Source of the DNA: JAIBBV01 sp044347745
GTDB lineage: Bacteria; Bdellovibrionota_C; UBA2361; JAFLCA01
Assembly: GCA_044347745.1 (NCBI GenBank)
Contig: JBIKUD010000005.1
Location: 44,512-108,511 of the forward strand
DNA: 64,000 nucleotides
Reading direction: 5' to 3'
Part shown: in pieces, positions 53,560 through 63,352 of the stretch
Numbering within the stretch: position 1 is the stretch's first letter
How the letters are laid out: each line of letters opens with the position of its first letter
Position numbers and translations under genes: made by a program
The notes under the pieces: generated by a model
Told to the model about the DNA's origin: nothing
What the model saw: only the letters and a program-made list of their open reading frames with translations
The model's database searches: none

Positions 53560-55503
53560 CTAGCTTCTAGCTTTCACCGCCCTCACAATTTGCTCAACGA
53601 TCGAAGGGTCTGCAAGCGTACTGATATCGCCAAAGTTCTCATAGTCGCCTTCAGCAATTTTGCGCAAAATTCGACGCATAATTTTGCCACTGCGCGTTTT
53701 CGGCAATCCGGGTACCATCACCATTCTTTCTGGAGTCGCAAGCGGCCCAATAACATGGCGCACAGATTCTTTTATTTTGTGCTCCAGATCTGCACCAGCC
53801 TGGTCTTTTGGTATACAGAAAGCAAAAATTGCTTGACCTTTAATGTCATGTGGCATTCCCACAACTGCGGCTTCAGCAATTACGCCAGAAGCAACAATGG
53901 CACTCTCAACCTCTGCCGTACCTAAACGATGCCCGGCCACATTCAAAACATCATCAACTCGGCCGGTGATCCAATAGTATCCATCTTCATCGCGAGTGCA
54001 TCCGTCCCCTGTAAAATAAAGCCCTGGATATTGAGAGAAGTAGGTCTGCATAAAGCGCTTATGATCGCCATAAACCGTTCGCATCTGCCCGGGCCACGGA
54101 AACGAAATACACAGTTTCCCCTTCACGGCATTGCCTTTAATTTCTTGACCAGCATCATCAACAAGCAGCGGTCGAACACCAAAAAAAGGCAATGTTGCTG
54201 AACCGGGTTTAAGCGCAGTCGCTCCAGGCAGCGGAGAAATAAGCACGCCTCCGGTTTCGGTCTGCCACCAGGTATCAACTATAGGGCAACGACTACCACC
54301 AACAACCTCGTGATACCAATTCCAAGCGTCAGCATTTATAGGTTCTCCCACTGAGCCAAGAAGACGCAAACTTGAAAGGTTATAGCGTTTAGGGAGCTCA
54401 GGGCCTTCTTTGGCCACGGCACGAATAGCTGTTGGTGCAGTATAAAAAATGCTTACTTTGTGGCGTTCAATCATGCTCCAGTAGCGACCGGCGTCTGGAT
54501 AGTTGGGCATCGACTCAAACATCAAGGTCGTAGCGCCGTTTGCCAAAGGACCGTACACGATATACGAATGCCCAGTAATCCAGCCGATGTCAGCCGCGCA
54601 GCAGTAAATATCAGACTCTTTTAAATCGAAGACATATTTATGCGTAAGACTAACATGCAGGAGGTAACCAGCCTGAGTATGCAGTACTCCCTTTGGCTTT
54701 CCTGTGGAACCAGAGGTGTACAAAATGAAAAGAGGATCTTCACTATCCAAAATAACCGGAGGCAGCTCGGCACTGACACCCTTCAGAGCCTCATGCCACC
54801 ATACATCGCGCCCAGATTTCATTGGGGTGGCTTTCTCGGTTCTCTGAAAAACTACAACCTTTTTGATACTAGGAGTTCGCGTAAGCGCTTCATCTGCAAG
54901 CTCTTTGAGTGCAATTTTTTTTGGACCCCGAACAATCTCGTTTCCCGTAACTAGAACTTTGCACCCACAATCATTAATTCTATCGGCGACTGAATCAGCG
55001 GAGAATCCACCAAAAATAACCGTGTGAATTGCTCCAAGCCGAGCGCAGGCAAGCATAGCAATGGCTGCCTCTGGAACCATGGGCATGTATATGGCCACAC
55101 GGTCGCCCTTCATCACGCCGAACGATCTTAAAAGATTGGCGAATCTGCACACCTCTTGGTGCAGCTGCTTATAGGTCAGAGTGCGAGTTTCGCCAATTTC
55201 GTTTCCCTCCCAGATGATGGCCGGCTTATCACCTCTGCTTGAAAGATGCCTATCAAGACAATTCTCGGAAACGTTTATGGCCCCACCAATAAACCAAGCA
55301 ATTTTGCCTTGGTTATAATCCCACTCTAAAGTCTTTTTCCAAGGACGGCGCCAACTAAGCATTTCTTTGGCTTGTTTCTCCCAAAAAGATTCGGGGTTGG
55401 CAATTGACTCGGCATACAGTGCCTCGTATTGACTGGAATTGATATTCGCCTGCGTCGCAAATGCTTCCGGAACTTGAACAAATTTAAGTAAGGTATTGGG
55501 CAT
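53560..55503 (-). CDS. acs: Acetyl-CoA synthetase
   Basis: 647 aa, normal length. Adenylate-forming motifs: YTSGSTGKPKGVLHTQAGYLL, AADIGWITGHSYIVYGPL, WWQTETGG, YFTGDGCTRDEDGYYWITGRVDDVLNVAGHR, and the acetylatable Lys in KTRSGKIMRRIL. Activates acetate to acetyl-CoA, feeding the TCA cycle implied by sucA. Convergent with oprB. Confidence 0.97.
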   Translation of the reverse strand: MPNTLLKFVQVPEAFATQANINSSQYEALYAESIANPESFWEKQAKEMLSWRRPWKKTLEWDYNQGKIAWFIGGAINVSENCLDRHLSSRGDKPAIIWEGNEIGETRTLTYKQLHQEVCRFANLLRSFGVMKGDRVAIYMPMVPEAAIAMLACARLGAIHTVIFGGFSADSVADRINDCGCKVLVTGNEIVRGPKKIALKELADEALTRTPSIKKVVVFQRTEKATPMKSGRDVWWHEALKGVSAELPPVILDSEDPLFILYTSGSTGKPKGVLHTQAGYLLHVSLTHKYVFDLKESDIYCCAADIGWITGHSYIVYGPLANGATTLMFESMPNYPDAGRYWSMIERHKVSIFYTAPTAIRAVAKEGPELPKRYNLSSLRLLGSVGEPINADAWNWYHEVVGGSRCPIVDTWWQTETGGVLISPLPGATALKPGSATLPFFGVRPLLVDDAGQEIKGNAVKGKLCISFPWPGQMRTVYGDHKRFMQTYFSQYPGLYFTGDGCTRDEDGYYWITGRVDDVLNVAGHRLGTAEVESAIVASGVIAEAAVVGMPHDIKGQAIFAFCIPKDQAGADLEHKIKESVRHVIGPLATPERMVMVPGLPKTRSGKIMRRILRKIAEGDYENFGDISTLADPSIVEQIVRAVKARS

Positions 55504-55575
55504 CGATAGCTCCTTTAACTGAAGCTATCGATACCACAAACCCAAATTCGTCAGTAGCTAAAAATATTTAATTAC

Positions 55576-58209
55576 TTAAGCAGCCGCCACCACGGACTTG
55601 GCAGCCTGCTGAGTCACTACGATCTGCTTGTTTTTAACTGCTATTTGCAGAGTAGCGCCATCTCTAATCTCATCAGCAATCAAAGCTCTACCAATTCGAG
55701 TTTCGAGCTCACGCTGAATAAAGCGCCTAAGCGGCCTAGCGCCAAATACCGGATCGTAACCATTCTCGGCAATAAAGTCTTTGGCCTCGGGACTTAACTC
55801 TAAGCTTATATTTCTACTTGCAAGGCGTCCCCGCACTTCCTCAAGCAGCAAATCAACAATCTCAGTAATCTCTTCAAGCGTAAGAGGTTTAAATAAAACC
55901 GTTTCATCAATTCTATTTAAGAATTCAGGCCTGAAATGGTTACGCAATTCTGCCAAAACTTCTTTGCGTGTACTCTCAGGAATCTCCCCCTTCTTGCTTA
56001 TCGAGTTAAGCAATTTTTGAGAGCCTATATTTGAGGTCATAATTATGACCGTATTTTTAAAATCTACGGTACGGCCCTGGCTGTCGGTAACCCTTCCGTC
56101 ATCCAGAATTTGCAGCAGCACATTAAACACATCTGGGTGAGCCTTCTCTATTTCGTCAAAGAGCAATACCGCATAGGGCTTACGTCGTACTGCCTCAGTA
56201 AGCTGTCCACCTTCTTCGTAACCAACATATCCAGGAGGTGCGCCTAAGAGACGAGACACCGCAAATTTCTCCATATACTCACTCATATCGATGCGAACCA
56301 TACTGTCTTCGCTATCAAAGAGCGCATTGGCCAAAGTTTTAGCTAGCTCAGTTTTACCTACACCAGTTGGCCCAAGGAATAAGAAAGAGCCAATTGGCCG
56401 ATTAGGGTCTTTAATGCCAGAGCGGGCACGAATGACGGCATCGGCCACAAACTGTACAGCCTCTTCTTGCCCAATCACACGTTCATGCAAAATTTTATCC
56501 AGCCTTAAAAGTTTTTGCTTCTCTCCTTCAACAAGTCTGGTTACGGGTATACCGGTCCAACGCGCAATTATTTCAGCAATTTCTTCATCAGTAACTTCTT
56601 CACGCAGTAGCCGCTCTTTGCCTCCATTCCCGGTAATAGCTTTCTCTCCATCCTTCAGCAGCTTTTCTAGAATTGGAAGTTTGCCGTGCTTAAGCTCGGC
56701 CGCTTTATTTAAATCGTACTCACGCTCAGCTTTCTGAATTTCAAGGCGCACAGTTTCAATCTGCTCTCGCAACTGCCGCACCTTGTGAATGCCCAGCTTT
56801 TCAGCCTCCCACTGAGCTTTCATCGTGTTCTGTTCGGCCTTTAAATTACCAACTTCTGTTCTCAGTTCAGCAAGCTTACTTAGGCTGCCTTCATCTTTTT
56901 CTTTCTTAAGTGCAGCTTCTTCAATTTCAAGTTGCATTATTCTGCGAGTTACCTGATCAAGTTCGGCTGGCATGCTGTCAATTTCAGTGCGAATAGTAGC
57001 ACAAGCTTCATCAACCAAGTCGATGGCCTTATCTGGCAAAAACCGGTCTGAAATATAACGATCAGATAAAGTGGCGGCCGCAACTAACGCATTGTCTTGA
57101 ATACGAACACCATGGTGCACCTCAAAGCGCTCTTTAATACCACGTAAAATTGAGATTGTGTCTTCAACGCTTGGCTGATCAACCATGATTGGCTGAAAAC
57201 GCCTCTCTAATGCCGCATCTTTTTCCAGATGCTTACGATATTCGTCTAGAGTTGTGGCACCAATACAATGCAGTTCGCCTCTTGCTAACATCGGCTTAAG
57301 CATATTGCCAGCATCCATGGCGCCTTCAGCCTTTCCCGCGCCAACAATGGTATGCAACTCGTCGATAAAGAGAATAATTTTGCCTTCCGAATTTTTTACC
57401 TCTGCAAGAACCGCCTTTAGGCGCTCTTCAAACTCACCGCGATATTTGGCACCTGCGAGTAGCGCGCCCATATCAAGCGAGAAAATAGTTTTGTCTTTTA
57501 ACCCTTCGGGTATATCACCGCGCACAATTCGCTGCGCCAGTCCCTCAACGATGGCAGTTTTACCAACACCAGGTTCACCAATTAATACGGGATTATTTTT
57601 TGTCTTGCGTGACAAAATTCGTATTGCTCTACGAATTTCTTCATCACGCCCAATTACTGGGTCCAACTTTCCTTTTAAAGCTTCTTGGACCAGGTCTCGC
57701 CCGTAACGCTCTAGCGCCTGGTAAGTTTGCTCCGGATTGGGCCCGACTACCCTTTGATTCCCGCGAACGGCCGTTAATGCCTCTAAAAATTTCTCACGAG
57801 TTATGCCCAAGGCTCTTAGAGATTTTCCAACACCAGACTTGGCATCCTCATCGAACATGGCCAGCATTAGGTGTTCTACGGAAATATATTCATCTTTTAG
57901 TCGTTTTGATTCCTCTTCAGCCTTTACCATTAAGCGATTCAATCGCTGGGTTAGATAAATAGTGCTGGCGTCACGCCCTGGCCCGCTCACACTGGGGCGC
58001 TTCTGCAGCTCCTCTGTCAAAGCACCAATCAGCCCCTGCTCAGAAACTTGAATTTTTTGTAATAGTCTGGAAATTAGACCATCAGACTGCGAGGCGAGCG
58101 CCAGCAGCACATGCTCGCAGTCAACCTCTTGGTGCCCAAGCTTAACAGCTCGCGTTTGGGCGTCCTGAAAGGCCTCTTGGCACTTTTGTGTAAATTTATT
58201 GATGTCCAT
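55576..58209 (-). CDS. clpB: Disaggregase ClpB
   Basis: 877 aa. Clp N domain, first AAA+ with GEPGVGKTAIVEGLA and IILFIDELHTIVGAG, the long coiled-coil M domain (about 405-530), second AAA+ with LGPTGVGKTELAKTLA and VLLFDEIEKAHPDVFN, and the small C-terminal domain. It lacks the ClpP-binding loop, as expected, and works with DnaK in protein disaggregation. AGGGGTGGG precedes the ATG. Confidence 0.97.
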   Translation of the reverse strand: MDINKFTQKCQEAFQDAQTRAVKLGHQEVDCEHVLLALASQSDGLISRLLQKIQVSEQGLIGALTEELQKRPSVSGPGRDASTIYLTQRLNRLMVKAEEESKRLKDEYISVEHLMLAMFDEDAKSGVGKSLRALGITREKFLEALTAVRGNQRVVGPNPEQTYQALERYGRDLVQEALKGKLDPVIGRDEEIRRAIRILSRKTKNNPVLIGEPGVGKTAIVEGLAQRIVRGDIPEGLKDKTIFSLDMGALLAGAKYRGEFEERLKAVLAEVKNSEGKIILFIDELHTIVGAGKAEGAMDAGNMLKPMLARGELHCIGATTLDEYRKHLEKDAALERRFQPIMVDQPSVEDTISILRGIKERFEVHHGVRIQDNALVAAATLSDRYISDRFLPDKAIDLVDEACATIRTEIDSMPAELDQVTRRIMQLEIEEAALKKEKDEGSLSKLAELRTEVGNLKAEQNTMKAQWEAEKLGIHKVRQLREQIETVRLEIQKAEREYDLNKAAELKHGKLPILEKLLKDGEKAITGNGGKERLLREEVTDEEIAEIIARWTGIPVTRLVEGEKQKLLRLDKILHERVIGQEEAVQFVADAVIRARSGIKDPNRPIGSFLFLGPTGVGKTELAKTLANALFDSEDSMVRIDMSEYMEKFAVSRLLGAPPGYVGYEEGGQLTEAVRRKPYAVLLFDEIEKAHPDVFNVLLQILDDGRVTDSQGRTVDFKNTVIIMTSNIGSQKLLNSISKKGEIPESTRKEVLAELRNHFRPEFLNRIDETVLFKPLTLEEITEIVDLLLEEVRGRLASRNISLELSPEAKDFIAENGYDPVFGARPLRRFIQRELETRIGRALIADEIRDGATLQIAVKNKQIVVTQQAAKSVVAAA

Positions 58210-58644
58210 GATTACCCACCCCTTTTATCGGCTTAAATCTGCAAAAACCTTCACAATTTTTGCTCGCCTGCCTTGCCGACCTTATGAGTAGATAAGCACT
58301 ACATAAGTGAATTTAAAGAGGGGGCTGTGGAAGCTCCAAGACTTAATCCCAGGCATTCTCTAAACTTAGAGGGGCCACTCGGGCAGCCTGAACAAAAATT
58401 TGAACACAGAGGGGGAACCAAGAGCACCGAGACAATCGCGGAAGCCCCTCGCTGGGGTTGTATAGCGACTGGTCGTATTCGCCTACGCCGCTAACATTAT
58501 GCAGTAATCAAGAATTGCGCTGGTGGCTACGGCGGAACGAGCCACCTTCGCTACCAATGGCTTTACAGTTATCAAATGTTGCCGAAAGCTACGGCGGACT
58601 GGCTTCTCGTCCACCCGACGCGGCCGCAGTGGCGAACGGGATAA
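58210..58644. other. Intergenic with short palindromic repeats, no gene
   Basis: Includes the clpB promoter region and, from about 58460, repeats of GCTACGGCGGA (58526 and 58589) and a TAGCGACTGG fragment (near 58463) resembling the 3' end of the nearby tRNA. GGCGAACGGGATAATAGCGACGGG leads directly into the tRNA-Met. The open frames here have no coding character. Confidence 0.5.
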
Positions 58645-58718
58645 TAGCGACGGGTGGACTCGAACCACCGACCCCGACATTATGAGTGTCGTGCTCTAGC
58701 CAGCTGAGCTACGTCGCC
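58645..58718 (-). tRNA. tRNA-Met (anticodon CAT)
   Basis: Minus strand: acceptor GGCGACG / CGTCGCT (first pair G-U), D-arm GCTCAGCTGGCTAGAGC, anticodon arm CGACA-CTCATAA-TGTCG, variable GGGTC, T-arm GGTGG-TTCGAGT-CCACC. 74 nt, CCA not encoded. The CAT anticodon could also be tRNA-Ile2 after lysidine modification by TilS. Weak closing pair aside, it looks functional. Confidence 0.88.
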
Positions 58719-58794
58719 ACAAGCTATTAACAGAACTAATATCTCAGCTGGCAAAGTCTGCCGCAGGCGGACCTCCCAGGGGGAAGCTACCGCG

Positions 58795-58848
58795 ACCGGA
58801 GGTCGAACCCCCGGAGGGACTGGCAACGCCCAGCTGAGCTACGTCGCC
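58795..58848 (-). pseudogene. tRNA-like remnant 1 (acceptor, D-stem start and T-arm-like part)
   Basis: Starts GGCGACGTAGCTCAGCTGGG exactly like the tRNA-Met 5' end, then skips the anticodon arm and continues to a T-arm-like CCGGGGGTTCGACCTCCGG. A decayed or repeat-invaded copy. Confidence 0.6.
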
Positions 58849-58859
58849 AAATGGACTAA

Positions 58860-58926
58860 CAAACTGCCACGTCTCGTCCGACGGAGCACCGGTTTACACC
58901 GGGGCGTAGTCGGAAGCTACGTCGCC
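58860..58926 (-). pseudogene. tRNA-like remnant 2 (5' end only) with hairpins
   Basis: Begins GGCGACGTAGC at 58926, again identical to the tRNA-Met 5' end, then diverges into CCGACTACGCC and a hairpin CACCGGTTTACACCGG. From 58950 to 59060 inverse copies of the GCTACGGCGG motif follow (CCGCCGTAGCC at 58957 and 59018). No gene to 59200. Confidence 0.5.
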
Positions 58927-59200
58927 ATATGAAGTAACAACTAACCAAGACTCGTCCGCCGTAGCCTTCCTGCCGAACTTGCTACTGGCACATCGTTCCA
59001 AGGCGAATGGGGGCTTGCCCGCCGTAGCCTTCCTACCAGTTTACGCAAGGCAGGTTAGTTACAAGGCGAAGGAGGGATTCTGCAAAATTACGTGAGGATT
59101 AGCAAGCACTTGGCCCCTACTTGCTGCAAAATGCATACTTTTCGCGCCCCTAGCCCCGCATTTTACTATGGGTTAGCTTTAGTGTGTTCAAAACTTATGG

Positions 59201-60037
59201 GTGTCTATGATTACTAATATATTGGCGGTTGCGAAACATCTTGAAGATGCAGTTAAAGCTTTTACTGACCTGGCGGTTATTGGCACCAGCGGCGGTGTAG
59301 ACAGTAGCGTAGTTGCAGCCATCTGCGTTGCTGCTCTAGGCAAACAAAACGTACATCTTGTTTCCATGCCGTTTGATGAAATTGACGTAAAGACGTTTAA
59401 TGCGCGCAGCGCCGAGCTCGCTAAGCGCCTGGATGCTGTGCATCATGTGGTCTCTGTCGGTGACGCCTGTCTCGCCGTGGAACGAGGCCTCGAATCAACC
59501 TTTATGACAAAAGATCTTGCCGTCCTTACTCGCGCCAATGTCCGCCCGCGCGTGCGCATGAATGTGCTTTATTCAATCTGCGGAGAACTTGGTGCTCGCA
59601 CAAAAAAGCGTGCGCGTGTGATGGGCACCGGGCATTTGTCAGAAGATTTAATTGGCTACGACACCAAGGGCGGCGATGCCTTGGCTGATCTTTTTATTCT
59701 CTCTGACCTAGTCAAATCTGAAGTCTACCAACTTGCCGAGCACTATCAGGTTCCGCGTTCAATTATCGACGCCGAACCATCCGCTGGACTATACGAGGGC
59801 CAAACAGACTTTGGCGAACTTGGATTTACCTATGCTGAGCTTGAACCAGCAACCTTGGCTTTATTCAGCCTTATCCAAACCGGGAAAAAGCCAGAGCAGA
59901 TTTCTACAGAAGATTCAGTTTTTAAAGCTCTTGAGCCGCGTCACGTTCAGTTTGTGGTGGGCCGCTACAAAATTCATTTTCATAAGCACCAGGCTCCCGC
60001 GACTGTGCCCTTAAGAAAAGACGGCTGGTTTGAATAA
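59201..60037 (+). CDS. nadE: NAD synthetase (ammonia-dependent)
   Basis: 278 aa from GTG 59201 (ATG 59207 is an alternative). PP-loop IGTSGGVDSSVVAAI, MNVLYSICGELGARTK, GTGHLSEDLIGYDTKGGDALADLFILSDLVKSEVYQLA, and SAGLYEGQTDFGELGFTYAELE are family landmarks. There is no nitrilase domain, so it uses free ammonia. Completes NAD synthesis begun by nadA elsewhere in the window. Confidence 0.94.
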   Translation: MSMITNILAVAKHLEDAVKAFTDLAVIGTSGGVDSSVVAAICVAALGKQNVHLVSMPFDEIDVKTFNARSAELAKRLDAVHHVVSVGDACLAVERGLESTFMTKDLAVLTRANVRPRVRMNVLYSICGELGARTKKRARVMGTGHLSEDLIGYDTKGGDALADLFILSDLVKSEVYQLAEHYQVPRSIIDAEPSAGLYEGQTDFGELGFTYAELEPATLALFSLIQTGKKPEQISTEDSVFKALEPRHVQFVVGRYKIHFHKHQAPATVPLRKDGWFE

Positions 60038-60134
60038 AATTCCAACTCTTTGCCAAGTTGAAACACCTAGAACTATCGCGTATAGCAACATACGAGCGAC
60101 GATCCAGCTCCGTGGCGGAAAACTTCGGCGTTCC

Positions 60135-61298
60135 TCAATCGGGGTGACCTATTTTTTTTAGGTATTTTGCTAAGGCAGTGTGTCCGAAATGCTTTGCCAA
60201 AGATACTGCCGAATACCCTTTATCACTAATTAGCCCTACGTCTGCGCCAGCGGCAACCAGTGCTTTGATTGTAGGCATGTCTCCGTGCTGACTGGCAAAC
60301 AGGAGAGGAGAAGCCCCCTCGTTGTCCAATGCATTGACCTGCGCACCATAGGAAAGAAGCAAATCAACCATTTCCCTATCTGGAACGTTGGATGCGTACA
60401 TGAGCGCTGTATAGCCATCAAGATCGCGCAACTCTAAGCCGGCGTCATGTTCAAGTAGAACCGCAGCGCAATCTATAGCGCCAGTACGGGCCGCCATCAT
60501 GAGGGGAGAGACCCCAGTCTTGGAAGGTTGATTGACTCGTACGCCGTTAGTGAGTAAAAGTTCAGCCATCGCTCTATCGTTATGCGCGATAGCCAGGTGG
60601 AGAAGAGTACAATCGTCCTCCTCATCTAAAATATCGATTAAAATATCGATGTCAGCGCCAAGCCGAAGTAGTAATCGAGCAGCATCTATATCACCAATAA
60701 TTACTGCATTGGCCAGTAGAGGCATTCCATCATCATTAACTCCGTTGGGGTCCGCCCCTTCGGATAACAACAACTCACATAGCGGCCAATCTCTGCGACT
60801 TAGCGCGTCAATGATCTCGGTATCCTCAGCGATAGGATGAAGATTATTGAGCTCAAATAACAACTCCTGCACAATATCAAAGAGAATGCCTAAGGGGCCC
60901 TGGTCCCCGCCCAAACCCGCCCGTGGAGTTTTAATTGTAAGCACTTCAGAGCCCGTAAATACGTGGATTGCCACATGGCGTGCCGGAGAAATGTCCAAGT
61001 CAGCGGCATTGGCCAGCTTTAGTAGGCTAACAACGTCATCTGCCGCGCGAAGTAATTTCAGACTAAGCGCCTGCGTCTCAGATGTGAACTTACCCCTCAA
61101 TATGTGGCCGCCTACGCTTCTATATACGCCTGAGGCGCCGTCTGCACTCACAAAGATGGTTTCGGTTATACATTCTGAATCAATTTTATGAGAAATCTCA
61201 AAAAGCACCCTATCGATGCTACTTTTATTATGTGCGTCGTCGAGGGCGGGAAGGTTAATCAGCTCATTACGCAGTGATAAATACGTCTCATCAATCAT
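60135..61298 (-). CDS. Ankyrin-repeat protein with unknown N-terminal domain
   Basis: 387 aa, ideal ribosome-binding site GGAGG eight bases before the ATG. The N-terminal 150 residues are soluble, mixed alpha/beta, of no family I know (SADGASGVYRSVGGHILRGKF, VAIHVFTGSEVLTIKTPRAGLG). Then about seven ankyrin repeats (about 155-385), for example LHLAIAHNDRAMAELLLTNG and ALMYASNVPDREMVDLLLSYG. No signal peptide, so a cytoplasmic binding protein is likely. Partner unknown; base composition matches the flanks, unlike the ankyrin gene at 1854. Confidence 0.8.
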   Translation of the reverse strand: MIDETYLSLRNELINLPALDDAHNKSSIDRVLFEISHKIDSECITETIFVSADGASGVYRSVGGHILRGKFTSETQALSLKLLRAADDVVSLLKLANAADLDISPARHVAIHVFTGSEVLTIKTPRAGLGGDQGPLGILFDIVQELLFELNNLHPIAEDTEIIDALSRRDWPLCELLLSEGADPNGVNDDGMPLLANAVIIGDIDAARLLLRLGADIDILIDILDEEDDCTLLHLAIAHNDRAMAELLLTNGVRVNQPSKTGVSPLMMAARTGAIDCAAVLLEHDAGLELRDLDGYTALMYASNVPDREMVDLLLSYGAQVNALDNEGASPLLFASQHGDMPTIKALVAAGADVGLISDKGYSAVSLAKHFGHTALAKYLKKIGHPD

Positions 61299-61612
61299 TG
61301 CTACCTCCAGTTTGGTCTGTAGCGGTTACCATAAATACGCATCTTCCTAGTTATGGGATATTTACCCAGGTGTGTCGCCACAAAACAGCAGTCAATGCTA
61401 TTCTAACGACATGTTGAGCATAAAAACTGTTTGTTATTGATTGGTTGCCCAAAATTAGACAGACCAAGAAGTGATCGGGCAACATATGACGACGATAGGT
61501 GCGCAATCACTTGCCTCATCATAATGCGGGGCTGATTAACAAAAAGCTCACTTAGGAACTAGCGATTGAACGCTATTTCGTCGACGAATCCCCACAAACT
61601 CAGCAACGCAAA
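61299..61612. other. Intergenic, no gene seen
   Basis: 314 bp between two minus-strand genes. One inverted repeat, GTTGCCC (61444-61450) / GGGCAAC (61477-61483), could terminate the AAA+ gene or serve as a binding site. Otherwise unremarkable. Confidence 0.5.
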
Positions 61613-63352
61613 TCATTCACGTTGCTGGCCAGAAAAGGCCTCTTCCCGCAGTCGTTTCGCAACAGAATCATCTACAGCGCCATTGGGTGCCGGTGTTAGT
61701 TCAGGAGGCTCCCAATTACGAACGACAGCTTCAGTAATGGTAACTTGAGAGATTCCCTGCTCTGCATACAAGGTTATGGAATTCGAGACCTCACGCAACG
61801 CCTGAGAAAGCCCTGACCGCAATCCACGCGCACCGGTCTTAGAACCTATGCTCATATCAAGAAGTGCTTCAATTGCTGCATCGGTAAATTTAAGCTCAAT
61901 TCCATGTAGGGCAAATAACTTTTGATATTTACCCAGAACCGAGTTTTCCATTGTGGTTAAGATTTTCCGCAAATCCTCACGTGAGAGTGGATGCAAGCTT
62001 GCTATTGCCGAAAATCTGCCGGCAAGCTGCGGTATAATTCCATACTCTTCAAGATCCTCGACGCTGGTCCGCTGCAAAATCTCTGCGTCTGACAATTTAG
62101 TGTTATTTCCTGAGAGGGCTCCAAAGCCTAGTCTATTCGCGCCACGTTCAATGCGTCTCTTTACTATGTCAACAATCCCATCAAAGGCACCAGCACCCAA
62201 GAACAGTACTTTGCCCGAGTTAATAACGAAGTTTCCTCTGTCATTCTGAATTCTAAATTCACTACCCTCAAGCATGGTGAGCAATGCATTTTGAACGCCC
62301 TCGCCAGAGACATCAGGACCACCTGATCCCCCTTGCTTTCTCACCTTATCTATTTCGTCAATAAAGACGATACCGCGCTCAGCTCTTGCGACGCTGAAGT
62401 TAGAAGCGATCAGCAGATCCTCCATAATGGAATCAACACGTTTTCCAACGTAACCGGTCTGCACCAAACTGGTCGCATTTACCACAACAATCGGCACATT
62501 GAGCTTGCGAGTGAGTAGCTCACTCATATAAGTCTTCCCGCTTCCGGAAGGCCCAAAAATAAGCACATTAAAGCGCCCAAGGTCTGTATGTAACGGATGT
62601 GACTCTTTGTAGGAGACCGATATAAAGTGATTATAGATTGCTGTTGTCAGTAATCGTTTTGCGTTCACTTGCCCCTGAACAAAACGGTCAAGATGGGTCT
62701 GCATCTCTTGAATAGTAGGGAGCTCCGCCCACTGCTCAGTCTCCTTTAATAAAGACTTAAGACGAAGCAGGTCTGGATCCCAAAGGCCAGCAGCACCTTC
62801 TCGCTGCGCGCCCGACTCTGCGCGCTCATAAAAGCGAATAGCTTCAGCCAGAGATCCACGTTTCTCTGCCAGACTGCCCAGTCCTGCCAATGCGAAATGA
62901 TAGCCAGGAAGAATCTGTAAGGCTCTATCATACGCCTGCTCCGCCGCTTCGAATTGACCACCTTGAATGTAAGCAGCGCCGAGGTTCGCGTACGAATAGT
63001 GAGCATTTGAATCAATATCAATTGCATTCTTAAAGCATGTGACGGCCTTTTCAAGATCTTCAATTCTTTGATATGCAGCACCAAGGGAATCATATAAGGA
63101 TGCCGACTTAATCTTTGCTAAGCCCGAATTTAGCAGTTTAATTTGCTCATCAACTCGCCCCTGTCGCCCAAGTTCTTCGGCCAGACCATAGTAGGCCCAT
63201 TCAAAGGTGGGGTCTGCGGCTATTGCCTCTTCATAAAGTTTTACCCCCTCTTTTATTTCGCCGTTTGCCAAAGCATCCCTGGCTTCATCGGACAACTTCT
63301 CTGCGCGAATTAAAGCAGCTTTTGGATTAACTGATTTTTTCTTTGCGGCCAT
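61613..63352 (-). CDS. ClpX-like AAA+ unfoldase with N-terminal TPR repeats
   Basis: 579 aa from ATG 63352 with GGGGA seven bases upstream; a GTG at 63397 lacks a site. Residues about 15-185 are TPR units (YEEAIAADPTFEWAYYGLAEEL, YSYANLGAAYIQGGQFEAAEQAY). From 215 on it follows ClpX: Walker A GPSGSGKT (267-274), pore loop GYVG (300-303), Walker B IVFIDEID (328-335), DVSGEGVQNALLTMLEGS, sensor/box with TGARGLRS (506-513). LGF at 408-410 (RLGFGAL) sits where ClpX has its IGF ClpP-docking loop. The zinc-binding domain of ClpX is absent. Predicted ATP-driven unfoldase whose TPRs choose substrates. Confidence 0.85.
   Translation of the reverse strand: MAAKKKSVNPKAALIRAEKLSDEARDALANGEIKEGVKLYEEAIAADPTFEWAYYGLAEELGRQGRVDEQIKLLNSGLAKIKSASLYDSLGAAYQRIEDLEKAVTCFKNAIDIDSNAHYSYANLGAAYIQGGQFEAAEQAYDRALQILPGYHFALAGLGSLAEKRGSLAEAIRFYERAESGAQREGAAGLWDPDLLRLKSLLKETEQWAELPTIQEMQTHLDRFVQGQVNAKRLLTTAIYNHFISVSYKESHPLHTDLGRFNVLIFGPSGSGKTYMSELLTRKLNVPIVVVNATSLVQTGYVGKRVDSIMEDLLIASNFSVARAERGIVFIDEIDKVRKQGGSGGPDVSGEGVQNALLTMLEGSEFRIQNDRGNFVINSGKVLFLGAGAFDGIVDIVKRRIERGANRLGFGALSGNNTKLSDAEILQRTSVEDLEEYGIIPQLAGRFSAIASLHPLSREDLRKILTTMENSVLGKYQKLFALHGIELKFTDAAIEALLDMSIGSKTGARGLRSGLSQALREVSNSITLYAEQGISQVTITEAVVRNWEPPELTPAPNGAVDDSVAKRLREEAFSGQQRE

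Noticed and set aside
58225..58232. Perfect FliA -10 box (GCCGATAA) upstream of clpB
   Set aside because: The -35 position 15 bases upstream reads AAGG rather than TAAA, and ClpB has no flagellar link; probably chance.
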